Assembly (NCBI RefSeq): GCF_900230195.1
Contig: NZ_OCNE01000032.1
Coordinates: 1-34,629, forward strand
Direction: 5' to 3'
Length of the DNA stretch: 34,629 bases
From: Streptomyces zhaozhouensis
GTDB lineage: Bacteria > Actinomycetota > Actinomycetes > Streptomycetales > Streptomycetaceae
A program made the translations under genes and the position numbers. Shown piece by piece: positions 24,243 through 31,643 of this stretch (within the stretch, counting starts at the first letter, position 1; each line of letters opens with the position of its first letter). The notes under the pieces are model-generated. The model was not told the DNA's origin. It searched no databases and saw only the letters and a program-made list of their open reading frames with translations.

Positions 24243-25425
24243 GGCACCACTCCCGTACCCCGGAGCCCACATAGCGGTGCGCGAAGCGGTACGCGTGCGG
24301 TCCCGGCTCGGCCAGCCGACGTATCGCGGCCAGCCGCGACGCCAGCTCGGCGTCCGGCGCGGCGGACGCCTCCCCCGGCAGGTGGAGCAGCCCCAGCAGC
24401 CACTCGGAGAAGCCCAACACCCGCCGGACGTCCGCGAGTCGGGTGGCGCTGTAGGAGGCCAACGGCCCCTCGTCGCCCTCGCGCAGCCGCGCCACCAGCG
24501 CCTCGGCCAGCGCGGCGGCGTCGGCGATGGCCAGGTTCATCCCCTTGGCGCCCGAGGGGGTCAGCACATGGCCGGCGTCCCCGGCCAGCAGCAGCCGGCC
24601 GTGCGCCAGCGGCGTCAGCACACTGCTGTGCATCCGCAGCATCCGCACCTCCGGCATGGCGCCCAGCGCCGGCAGCCCCGCCGGGTCCCCGTCCGCCAGC
24701 CGCTGCCGCAGCTCGGCGACGATCCGCGGGGCCGGCCAGGCCGTCACGGCGTCGCCCGGCGGGCACTGGAGGTAGAAGCGGCTCAGCCGCGGGCCGCGCG
24801 GCATCATCCCCGCGAAGCCCGCGCGGTGTACCGCGTAGCGCACCCCTTCCGCCGGCTCGTCCACCTCCGCCAGCACCGTCAACCAGTCGTACGGATAGCG
24901 GCGGTTGTGCGCGCGGTGCCCGGTGGCGGGCAGCGCGGCACGCGATATGCCGCGGAAGCCGTCGCAGCCGACCACGTAGTCGCATTCGATCTCCATGCCC
25001 TCGCACTCCAGCCGGGGACGTCGGCCGGTGATGTTTGTTACCGCCCGCACGCTATGGGAGAACAGCGGGGGTGAACCGGCCCTCTCCAACCCGTCGACCA
25101 GGTCCCTGACCAGGTTCTGCTGCGGGTAGACATGGTGTTGGTGTCCGTCGGAGTACGCTCCGTAGTCCACCCGAACGGTGTGCCCCAGACAGCGGAAGTC
25201 GCACCAGTGGTGGCGGGTGGACTCGGCCAGCAGCCGGTCGGCGAGCCCCTGCGAGCGCAACCAGCGCACGGTCCGGTACTCAAGCAGCCCCGCGCGCTGG
25301 CGGCCCTCCACGCGCTCCCTGCTCGCGCGCTCCACCACCACGCAGTCGACCCCGCGCCGGGTCAACACGTTGGCCAACGCGAGGCCGGCCGGGCCGGCGC
25401 CCACGATGCCGACCTCGGTGCGCAT
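24226..25425 (-). CDS. 4-hydroxybenzoate 3-monooxygenase (PobA-like FAD enzyme)
   Basis: A 399-aa protein when started at ATG 25425 (MRTEVGIVGAGPAGLALANVL), close to the 394 residues of known PobA. A GTG at 25509, one base after the chorismate lyase stop, would add 28 residues without family resemblance; it may instead help coupling. FAD-binding motifs are GxGxxG at the N-terminus, the CDYVVGCDGFRGISR segment, and the GRLLLAGDAGHVLTPSGAKGMN loop. PobA landmarks include GLLEYRTV, YPQQNLVRDLVDGL and YPYDWLTVLAE, whose tyrosine matches the substrate-activating Tyr201 of PobA. It should turn 4-hydroxybenzoate into protocatechuate with NAD(P)H and oxygen. Its position after a chorismate lyase, and before a prenyltransferase, suggests biosynthesis rather than catabolism. 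Confidence 0.88.
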   Translation of the reverse strand: MRTEVGIVGAGPAGLALANVLTRRGVDCVVVERASRERVEGRQRAGLLEYRTVRWLRSQGLADRLLAESTRHHWCDFRCLGHTVRVDYGAYSDGHQHHVYPQQNLVRDLVDGLERAGSPPLFSHSVRAVTNITGRRPRLECEGMEIECDYVVGCDGFRGISRAALPATGHRAHNRRYPYDWLTVLAEVDEPAEGVRYAVHRAGFAGMMPRGPRLSRFYLQCPPGDAVTAWPAPRIVAELRQRLADGDPAGLPALGAMPEVRMLRMHSSVLTPLAHGRLLLAGDAGHVLTPSGAKGMNLAIADAAALAEALVARLREGDEGPLASYSATRLADVRRVLGFSEWLLGLLHLPGEASAAPDAELASRLAAIRRLAEPGPHAYRFAHRYVGSGVREWCHDPPG

Positions 25426-25510
25426 CCGGCGCGCCGGCGCGCGCCGGGGCGCGGTCACGACGCGGAACGACCTCTCGGCGTGCGGACAGGCCGCGACATG
25501 GGAGGTCACC

Positions 25511-26092
25511 TCAGGCCGCCGGCACATGCGAGGGGTTGAACAACTCGTTGATCAGCACGAGCGGCTCGTCGCCGTGCCAGACCAGATAGGTCTTGAAGCA
25601 GGCGGGGCGATCGTCGCTGCCCTGCCCCCAGGGGCGGCGGCCGGTCTCCAGCAGCGTCCTGCGGTGCCCGGTGCCGGCCTCCGTCAACGCGCGGCCGAGC
25701 GGCACCGAGGTGGAGGTCAGACAGTGCTCGATGGCCGGTGCGAGGTCGAGCCGGGCGACGACATGGTTGACGGACAACGGCTCGCCTCCCTGCCGGGTCG
25801 TCGCCGTGTGCCGGACGAGCACGCCCGCGTCCTCGTCCACGCCGAGCAGCGCCGCGACGCCCTCCCCGGTCTGCCGCGTCGGCACCCGTAACTGGGCGAG
25901 ACACCGCAGCCGCAACGATTCTCCGGCCAGCGACTCCAGGAGCGTGGTGGTCTGCCCCTCGCTGCTGAGCAGCATCCGTGTGAGGGGCGAGGCGAACTCG
26001 CCCGGACGGACCAGCGGCCACGTCCGTCTTCCCAACGGGAAGACGACCGGAAACGCCAGGGGGAAGACACCCGACGGTGTCGGTAACGACAT
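25511..26092 (-). CDS. chorismate pyruvate-lyase (Rv2949c-like) with two TTA codons
   Basis: A 193-aa protein from ATG 26092 (MSLPTPSGVFPLAFPVVFPL), with AGGAG eight bases upstream; a GTG at 26101 lies too close to that site. The fold segments PLTRMLLSSEGQTTTLLESL, LRLRCLAQLRVP, DEDAGVLVRHTATTR and GEPLSVNHVVARLDL followed by SVPLGRALTEAG match the chorismate lyase-like family whose mycobacterial member makes 4-hydroxybenzoate from chorismate. The conserved pocket arginines and the late glutamate (RRTLLETGRRPW) are plausibly in place. Leucine codons 3 (26086-26084) and 68 (25891-25889) are TTA. TTA is very rare in streptomycetes and is read only by the bldA tRNA, so translation is probably development-linked. 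It is the first gene of a three-gene operon. Confidence 0.82.
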   Translation of the reverse strand: MSLPTPSGVFPLAFPVVFPLGRRTWPLVRPGEFASPLTRMLLSSEGQTTTLLESLAGESLRLRCLAQLRVPTRQTGEGVAALLGVDEDAGVLVRHTATTRQGGEPLSVNHVVARLDLAPAIEHCLTSTSVPLGRALTEAGTGHRRTLLETGRRPWGQGSDDRPACFKTYLVWHGDEPLVLINELFNPSHVPAA

Positions 26093-26435
26093 CCTGATCA
26101 CTCCTCACCGCCGTGCTACGAAAGGGCCAACGGTGTGTACCTCGTTGAGGTCACGGGCGACGGGCGGGGGCGAACAGACAACCGAGCCCTCGGGGACGGC
26201 CGACGGGACCGTCCTTCGGGGCGGCGGTGGTTGCACGGAATCCTCCCGGGGGCGGCCCGACGGCGGTGCCGGAAGCCCCGGTGGCAGCCGTCCGCGGTGC
26301 GGCGGCGGGTCGCTCGCGCGGCTCCGCGCGCCCCCTCCCCGGCCCGTCGGAGACGGCTCCGCTTGCGGGGGGCGGGGGGCGGGCGAAGCATGGCGGAGGA
26401 GGGCGCGCCCCGCGCCCGGAGGCGGAGGAGATGCG
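26093..26435. promoter_or_regulatory. divergent control region between the aromatic operon and the SDR gene
   Basis: A 343-bp non-coding gap that must hold promoters in both directions. I see the ribosome-binding sites next to each gene and a small dyad acctc-gtt-gaggt at 26139-26151, about 50 bases before the chorismate lyase start, which could be an operator. No -35/-10 pair is convincing. Frames across the gap have no family motifs. Confidence 0.4.
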
Positions 26436-27968
26436 ATGGGGCGGGCCGAACCGGAGGCACCGTTGCGGGTCCTCGTGACCGGGGCGACCGGCTACCTCGG
26501 CGGGCGGCTGGTCCCCGAGCTGCTGGCCGCCGGGCACTCCGTGCGCTGCCTGGCGCGCACCCCGGCGAAGCTGAGCGGCCGCCCCTGGGCGGGCCGGGTC
26601 GAGGTGGTGCGCGGGGACCTGACCGACGGCGACTCGCTGACCGAGGCGCTGCGCGACATCGACGTGGCGTACTACCTGGTCCACGCGCTCGGCGGCGGCG
26701 GTGACTTCGCGGCGCGGGACCGGCTGGCCGCGCACACCTTCGCCGAGCGGGCGCGCGCCGCCGGGGTCGGCCGGATCGTGTACCTCGGCGCGTTGACCCC
26801 GCCGAACGTGCCGGAGGAACGGCTCTCCCCCCATCTGCGTTCGCGGGCCGAGGTGGGGCGGGTGCTGCTGGACTCCGGGGTGCCGACGGCGGTGCTCGGG
26901 GCGGCGGTGGTGATCGGATCGGGCTCCGCCTCGTTCGAGATGTTGCGGCACCTGACCGAACGTCTTCCGGTGATGACCACTCCGGCCTGGGTGCGCACCA
27001 AGGTGCAGCCGATCGCGGTCCGCGACGTGCTGCATCTGCTGGTCGGCTGCGCGCGGCTGCCGGCGCATCTCAACCGCGAGTTCGACATCGGCGGCCCCGA
27101 CGTCCTGACCTACCAGGACATGATGCGCCGCTACGCGCTGCACGCCGGGCTGCCCCGGCGGGTCATCCTGCCGGTGCGGGTGCTCAGCCCGGGGCTCTCC
27201 AGCCTGTGGGTCGGCCTGGTCACGCCGGTGCCGAGGCGGCTGGCACGGCCCCTGGTGGAGTCGCTGCGCCACGAGGTGGTCTGCCGTGAACAGGACCTGA
27301 CCTGCTATGTGTTGCCGCCGCCCGGCGGGTTTCTCGGCATCGACCTGGCGCTGCGGCGCGCGATCCGGCGCGTCGGCGGGGCGGAGCCCGTGGCGCCGGC
27401 CGAGCGGGTCGCGCCGAGCGACCCGCTGCCGAGCGACCCGTCGTGGGCGGGCGGCGACCTCTACACGGACCGGCGGGAGCGGGTGGTGCACGCGGACCGG
27501 GACGCGCTCTGGCGGGTGATCGAGGGCATCGGCGGCCAGAACGGCTGGTACTCCTCGCCGTTGGCATGGGCGGTGCGCGGCTGGCTGGACACCCTGACCG
27601 GCGGCGTGGGGGCGCGGCGCGGGCGGCCGGACCCGGCGCGGCTGCGGCTGGGCGACGCGCTGGACTTCTGGCGGGTGGTGGCGCTGGAACGCGGCTCGCT
27701 GCTGCGGCTGCGGGCCGAGATGCGGCTGCCGGGCGAGGCGTGGCTGGAGTTGGGCGTCGGGACCGACGCGGAGGGTCGGACGGTCTACCGGCAGCGGGCG
27801 CTCTACCATCCACGCGGGCTCGCCGGCCATCTGTACTGGTGGGCGGTGGCACCGTTCCACGCCTGGATCTTCGGCGGCATGGTCCGGAAGATCTCGGCGC
27901 GCGCCGAGTCGGACGCCGGCGTGGAAGTCGGCGCGCGGTCGGCCGCCGCACGCCCCTCGCCCGGCTGA
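26436..27968 (+). CDS. NAD(P)-binding SDR-like protein with C-terminal DUF2867-type domain
   Basis: A 510-aa protein from ATG 26436, five bases after GGAGGAG. The N-terminal ~280 residues are an atypical short-chain dehydrogenase/NmrA-like Rossmann domain: LRVLVTGATGYLGGRLVPEL with the GxxGxxG nucleotide loop, AYYLVHALGGGGDFAARD, and VGRIVYLGALTP. The C-terminal ~200 residues (LYTDRRERVVHADRDALWRV, NGWYSSPLAWAVRGWLD, the LRLRAEMRLPGEAWLELGV strand, HPRGLAGHLYWWAVAPFHAW) resemble the DUF2867 domain, a START-like ligand pocket often fused to such SDRs. The reaction is unknown. It is 94 bp upstream of a photolyase gene in the same direction and may be co-transcribed with it. Confidence 0.88.
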   Translation: MGRAEPEAPLRVLVTGATGYLGGRLVPELLAAGHSVRCLARTPAKLSGRPWAGRVEVVRGDLTDGDSLTEALRDIDVAYYLVHALGGGGDFAARDRLAAHTFAERARAAGVGRIVYLGALTPPNVPEERLSPHLRSRAEVGRVLLDSGVPTAVLGAAVVIGSGSASFEMLRHLTERLPVMTTPAWVRTKVQPIAVRDVLHLLVGCARLPAHLNREFDIGGPDVLTYQDMMRRYALHAGLPRRVILPVRVLSPGLSSLWVGLVTPVPRRLARPLVESLRHEVVCREQDLTCYVLPPPGGFLGIDLALRRAIRRVGGAEPVAPAERVAPSDPLPSDPSWAGGDLYTDRRERVVHADRDALWRVIEGIGGQNGWYSSPLAWAVRGWLDTLTGGVGARRGRPDPARLRLGDALDFWRVVALERGSLLRLRAEMRLPGEAWLELGVGTDAEGRTVYRQRALYHPRGLAGHLYWWAVAPFHAWIFGGMVRKISARAESDAGVEVGARSAAARPSPG

Positions 27969-28062
27969 ACGGCCCGGCACCGCCCGCCCCCGCCTGACAC
28001 CGCTCGCCACCGCCCTTCGACCACGGCCCCGAACGGGCCGACCCACGCAGGGAGTTCCCCCC

Positions 28063-29424
28063 TTGGACGTCTCCATCGCGCTCTTCACCGCCGACCTGCG
28101 GCTGCGCGACAACCCGGTGCTGCGCGGCGCGCTGCGCTCGGCCCGGCGGGTCGTGCCGCTCTTCGTCGTGGACCGGGGGATCGCCGCACGCGGCTTCGCC
28201 GTGCCCAACCGCGCCGCGTTCCTCGCCGACGCCCTCGCCGAGCTGGACGAGGCGCTGCGGAAGCGCGGCGGTCGGCTGGTGGTCCGGCACGGCGACGTGG
28301 TGGACGAGACGGCCGCCGTCGCCGCCGAGACCGGAGCGGGTGAGGTGCATCTGGCGGCGGGCGTCAGCGCCTACGCAGACCGGCGCGAACGGCGCCTGCG
28401 CGCGGCACTCGAACAGGACGGGCGCGCCCTCACGGTCCATGACGCGGTGCTCACCGTCGTTCCGCCCGGCGCCCTGACCCCGGCGGGCAAGGACCATTTC
28501 GCCGTCTTCACGCCGTACTTCCGCCGCTGGGAGGGCGAGAGCCCGCGCCGCCCGGGGCCCGCGCCCCGCGAGGTGCCGGTACCGGAGGACGTGCGCTCCG
28601 AGCCGCCGCCCGAGGCCGCGGCGCTCGCCTCGGGCGAGCCCTCGCCCGGACTGCCGCGCGGCGGCGAGGCCACCGGCCAGCGGCGGCTCGCCGCCTGGCT
28701 GCGCACCGGCCTGGAGGGCTACGCCCGCGACTCCGACGACCTGGCCGGCGACTCCACCTCGCGGCTCTCGCCCTATCTGCACTTCGGCTGCCTCTCCCCG
28801 ACCGAGGTGGTGCACCGGGCACGGGAACGCGGCGGCGCCGGCACGGACGCGTTCGTCCGCCAGCTGGCCTGGCGCGACTTCCACCACCAGGTGCTGGCCG
28901 CCCGCCCCGCCGCCGGGCACCGCGACTACCGGGGCCACGACGACCGTTGGCGGAAGGACCGGGCCGCGTTCGACGCCTGGCGCGAGGGGCGCACCGGCTA
29001 CCCGGTGGTGGACGCGGCGATGCGGCAGTTGCTGCACGAGGGGTGGATGCACAACCGGGCGCGGCTGCTGGTCGCCAGCTTCCTGACCAAGACCCTCTAT
29101 CTGGACTGGCGCGCGGGCGCCCGGCACTTCCTGGCACTGCTGGTCGACGGCGACATGGCCAACAACCAGCTCAACTGGCAGTGGGCCGCGGGCACCGGCA
29201 CCGACACCCGCCCCAACCGGGTGCTCAACCCGCTCAGCCAGGCCCGCAGGTTCGACCCGCGCGGCGACTACGTCCGGCGCTGGGTACCGGAGTTGGCCGA
29301 CATCCCGGGGCGCGCGGTGCACAGGCCCTGGCGGCTGCCCGAGGGACAGCGCCCGGCCGACTACCCCCCGCCGATGGTCGACCTGACGGCGGGCGCGGAA
29401 CGTTTCCGGGACGCGCGGGCGTGA
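28063..29424 (+). CDS. deoxyribodipyrimidine photolyase
   Basis: A 453-aa flavoprotein that repairs UV-induced pyrimidine dimers with blue light. The start is TTG 28063, with GGGAG at 28050-28054; the frame gives MDVSIALFTADLRLRDNPVLR, the canonical N-terminus (RxDLRLxDNP). The antenna-chromophore domain ends near residue 130. The FAD domain contains TSRLSPYLHFGCLSPTEV, FVRQLAWRDFHHQVL, GRTGYPVVDAAMRQLLHEGWMHNRARLLVASFL and the flavin-binding DMANNQLNWQWAAGTGTD. The conserved Asn/Trp tract indicates a CPD photolyase rather than a cryptochrome; the distinction is an inference. It follows the SDR gene by 94 bp. Confidence 0.95.
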   Translation: MDVSIALFTADLRLRDNPVLRGALRSARRVVPLFVVDRGIAARGFAVPNRAAFLADALAELDEALRKRGGRLVVRHGDVVDETAAVAAETGAGEVHLAAGVSAYADRRERRLRAALEQDGRALTVHDAVLTVVPPGALTPAGKDHFAVFTPYFRRWEGESPRRPGPAPREVPVPEDVRSEPPPEAAALASGEPSPGLPRGGEATGQRRLAAWLRTGLEGYARDSDDLAGDSTSRLSPYLHFGCLSPTEVVHRARERGGAGTDAFVRQLAWRDFHHQVLAARPAAGHRDYRGHDDRWRKDRAAFDAWREGRTGYPVVDAAMRQLLHEGWMHNRARLLVASFLTKTLYLDWRAGARHFLALLVDGDMANNQLNWQWAAGTGTDTRPNRVLNPLSQARRFDPRGDYVRRWVPELADIPGRAVHRPWRLPEGQRPADYPPPMVDLTAGAERFRDARA

Positions 29425-29498
29425 ACGGGGGCGCACGGATGTGAACGGGGCGCGAACTCGGTGGACAGCGCCCCGTCGTGGCTGACAGGTTGCCGGTC

Positions 29499-30365
29499 AT
29501 GACCCAAGAGACCACGCCCGACCTGCTGCGTTACGCGGCCTTCACCGACGACCCGGCCGGGGGCAACCCGGCGGGTGTCGTTCTGGACGCCTCCGGCCTC
29601 GACGAGGCGGCCATGCTGGCCGAGGCTGCCCGCGTCGGCTACTCCGAGACCGCCTTCGTCACCGAGGCCGACCACGAGCGACGCCGTTACCGGTTGCGGT
29701 ACTTCAGCCCGCTCGCCGAGGTCGCGTTCTGCGGCCACGCCACCGTCGCCACCGCCGCCGCGCTGGCGGAGCGGAACGGCCCGGGGCCGCTGTGGTGCGA
29801 GACCCAGGCGGGCGGGATCGGCGTGGACACCGCCGTCGACGCCGGCGGGCCGCAGGCCACGCTGACCAGCGTGGAGACCGCTTCGGCGCCCGCGTCGCCG
29901 GCCGACGTCGAGGCCGCGCTCGCCGCGCTCGGCTGGGCGGCGGACGACCTCGACCCGGCGCTGCCGCCGCACGTCGCCTTCGGCGGCAACGACCACCTGG
30001 TGCTGGCCGCCGGCTCCAGGGCTCGACTGGCCGCGCTCGACTACGACTTCGACGCGCTGGCCGCGCTCTGCCGCGCGCGTTCCTGGACCACCGTCCACCT
30101 GGTGGCGCGCGACGGGGACGACCCCGCGACGTTCCACGTCCGCGACCCGTTCCCGCTCGGCGGGGTGGTGGAGGACCCGGCGACCGGCGCGGCGGCCGCC
30201 GCGTTCGGGGGCTATCTCCGCGCCCTCGGCCTGGTCACCGCGCCCACCCGCTTCCGGCTGCGGCAGGGCGAGGACATGGGACGCCCCAGCCTGCTGCTGC
30301 TCGACCTCGACCCCGACGACCCGCGGGCCCGCGTCACCGGCCGCGCGGTGCGCATCCCCGGGTAG
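29499..30365 (+). CDS. PhzF-family isomerase/epimerase-like protein
   Basis: A 288-aa protein from ATG 29499 (MTQETTPDLLRYAAFTDDPA); the longer open frame is only eight codons. It has the two-domain diaminopimelate-epimerase-like fold of PhzF: the start YAAFTDDPAGGNPAGVVL, the conserved catalytic Glu in VGYSETAFV, the loop YFSPLAEVAFCGHATVATA, the second-domain VVEDPATGAAAAAFGGYL and the end QGEDMGRPSLL. True PhzF acts in phenazine biosynthesis, but most family members are of unknown use and no phenazine genes are near. It is in the same direction as the photolyase gene, 74 bp on, and ends directly at the next convergent gene, with no bases between the two stop codons. Confidence 0.93.
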   Translation: MTQETTPDLLRYAAFTDDPAGGNPAGVVLDASGLDEAAMLAEAARVGYSETAFVTEADHERRRYRLRYFSPLAEVAFCGHATVATAAALAERNGPGPLWCETQAGGIGVDTAVDAGGPQATLTSVETASAPASPADVEAALAALGWAADDLDPALPPHVAFGGNDHLVLAAGSRARLAALDYDFDALAALCRARSWTTVHLVARDGDDPATFHVRDPFPLGGVVEDPATGAAAAAFGGYLRALGLVTAPTRFRLRQGEDMGRPSLLLLDLDPDDPRARVTGRAVRIPG

Positions 30366-31475
30366 TCACTCCCCGCCGCCCCCACCGCCGCCGTCCCCGC
30401 CACCCCCGCCGGAGTCACCGCCCCCGGAGTCGCCGCCCGAGCCACCGCCCGAGTCGCCGTCCGCGCCCCCGCCCCCGCCGTCGCTCCAGCCGTCGCCGGA
30501 GGCGCCCGGGCCCGAGTCCTCGCGGCTCTCGCCGAGGCCCGTGTACCAGGGCAGCTCCCAGGCCGCCGGCGCCTCGGGCGACGGCTGGGCGTGCCGGCTG
30601 CCGAACCGCGCGGTGCCCGTCGCCTCGCCCAACCCCAGGGCCACACCGCAGAGATGGGCCAGTGCGGCGTCCAGCGGGTCCCGCGACCGGTGGCGGATGT
30701 CGGCCAGCGGCAGCAGCCCGTCGGCCGACGGCCGTGGCCTCGGCCGAGCGAGCGTCGCCACGGCCCTGCCGTCGCGCAGCAGCCGTCCCCAGGTCCGCGA
30801 GGACCGGACCAGCTGCCACTCGGGCGCGCCGTCGGGGAACGCCCCGCCGGGGTCAGCGTCGTAGGAGAAGGTGACCGAACGCCCCCAACGGCTCCAGGTC
30901 GGCCTCATGTTCACCGGCCGCTCGCCGATCGTGACCACCAAGCCGGCCAGCGGGGCACCCGCCCCCGCCGACCAGCCGTAGGGGCCGCGCAACCGCACCG
31001 GCGGCGCGCCCTCGGTCCACACGTCGGCCCGCACCAGCCGGCGGTCCACCGCCACCACCACCGGCCGCCCGTGCGGGCCGGGCGCCTGCCGCCGCGCGAT
31101 CCACAGCGGCACGCCCTCGGCTTCCGCCCGCCGCGCCGCCTCCCGCACCGCGCCTGCCCCGCCGGCGTGCCGCGCCGCCAACTCGCCGAGGGCGGCGGCG
31201 AATCCGGCGACGTCGCGCACCCGCAGCGGCAGCGCCGTCCCGCTCGCGCGGACCAGCGGCAGCCGCCCGGGGCCGTGCGGCAGCCCGGCCAGCGGCCGTT
31301 CGCTGCCGCCACCGCCCAGCCAGACGCCGCGCAGCCACGCGTCGGCGACCGCCACCAGCCCCAACTCGCCCACCGGCGTGCGCCGTGCGCCGACCCTCAG
31401 CTCGTGCTCGGTCAGCGTGACCGGGCGCGCCAGCGGGTTCCAGCCCCGCTTCTCCGCGTAACGCGTCAACTCCAT
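30366..31475 (-). CDS. conserved actinobacterial protein with glycine/serine/aspartate-rich tail
   Basis: A 369-aa protein from ATG 31475 (MELTRYAEKRGWNPLARPVT). The first ~310 residues look folded, with repeated segments of the form PLARPVTLTEHELRV, GPYGWSAGAGAPLAGLVVTI, SRTWGRLLRDGRAVATLARP and PLDAALAHLCGVALGL. No named domain is recognised, and there is no signal peptide or membrane helix. From about residue 325 it turns into a disordered tail of Gly, Ser and Asp ending in an almost pure glycine run. Similar proteins with variable Gly-rich tails are present in many streptomycetes, as far as I know. The stop codon abuts that of phzF. The tail's coding strand is G-rich enough for G-quadruplex formation. 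Confidence 0.7.
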   Translation of the reverse strand: MELTRYAEKRGWNPLARPVTLTEHELRVGARRTPVGELGLVAVADAWLRGVWLGGGGSERPLAGLPHGPGRLPLVRASGTALPLRVRDVAGFAAALGELAARHAGGAGAVREAARRAEAEGVPLWIARRQAPGPHGRPVVVAVDRRLVRADVWTEGAPPVRLRGPYGWSAGAGAPLAGLVVTIGERPVNMRPTWSRWGRSVTFSYDADPGGAFPDGAPEWQLVRSSRTWGRLLRDGRAVATLARPRPRPSADGLLPLADIRHRSRDPLDAALAHLCGVALGLGEATGTARFGSRHAQPSPEAPAAWELPWYTGLGESREDSGPGASGDGWSDGGGGGADGDSGGGSGGDSGGGDSGGGGGDGGGGGGGE

Positions 31476-31595
31476 GCCCTGCGACCCCCGTTGCTCGTTG
31501 CCGTCGCCCTCTTCGGCGTCCGTTCGACACCCGTTGCAGGTACATCATGTGACTTATCTGGAGGCCGGGTAGTTCCCGAAACCGAGGGGTAGGAC

Positions 31596-31625
31596 TGTCT
31601 GCCGATCGGGCGACCCGAGCAGACA
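31596..31625 (+). promoter_or_regulatory. hairpin in the leader of the geosmin synthase gene
   Basis: Outer arms tgtctgc (31596-31602) and gcagaca (31619-31625) enclose an inner stem tcggg/cccga (31606-31610, 31614-31618) with a 3-base loop, leaving cga unpaired on one side. It ends 18 bases before the start codon, close enough to affect ribosome access. Confidence 0.5.
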
Positions 31626-31643
31626 AACAGAGAAGACACCGCC

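Noticed and set aside
25426..25509. 28-residue extension of the PobA-like enzyme from GTG 25509
   Set aside because: PobA-type proteins start only a few residues before the GxGxxG loop, and ATG 25425 gives the normal family length; the GTG was kept only as an alternative.
26151..28208. 685-codon minus-strand frame opposite the SDR gene
   Set aside because: Antisense artefact; Pro/Arg/His-rich, no motif, and it would cover the divergent control region of the real genes.
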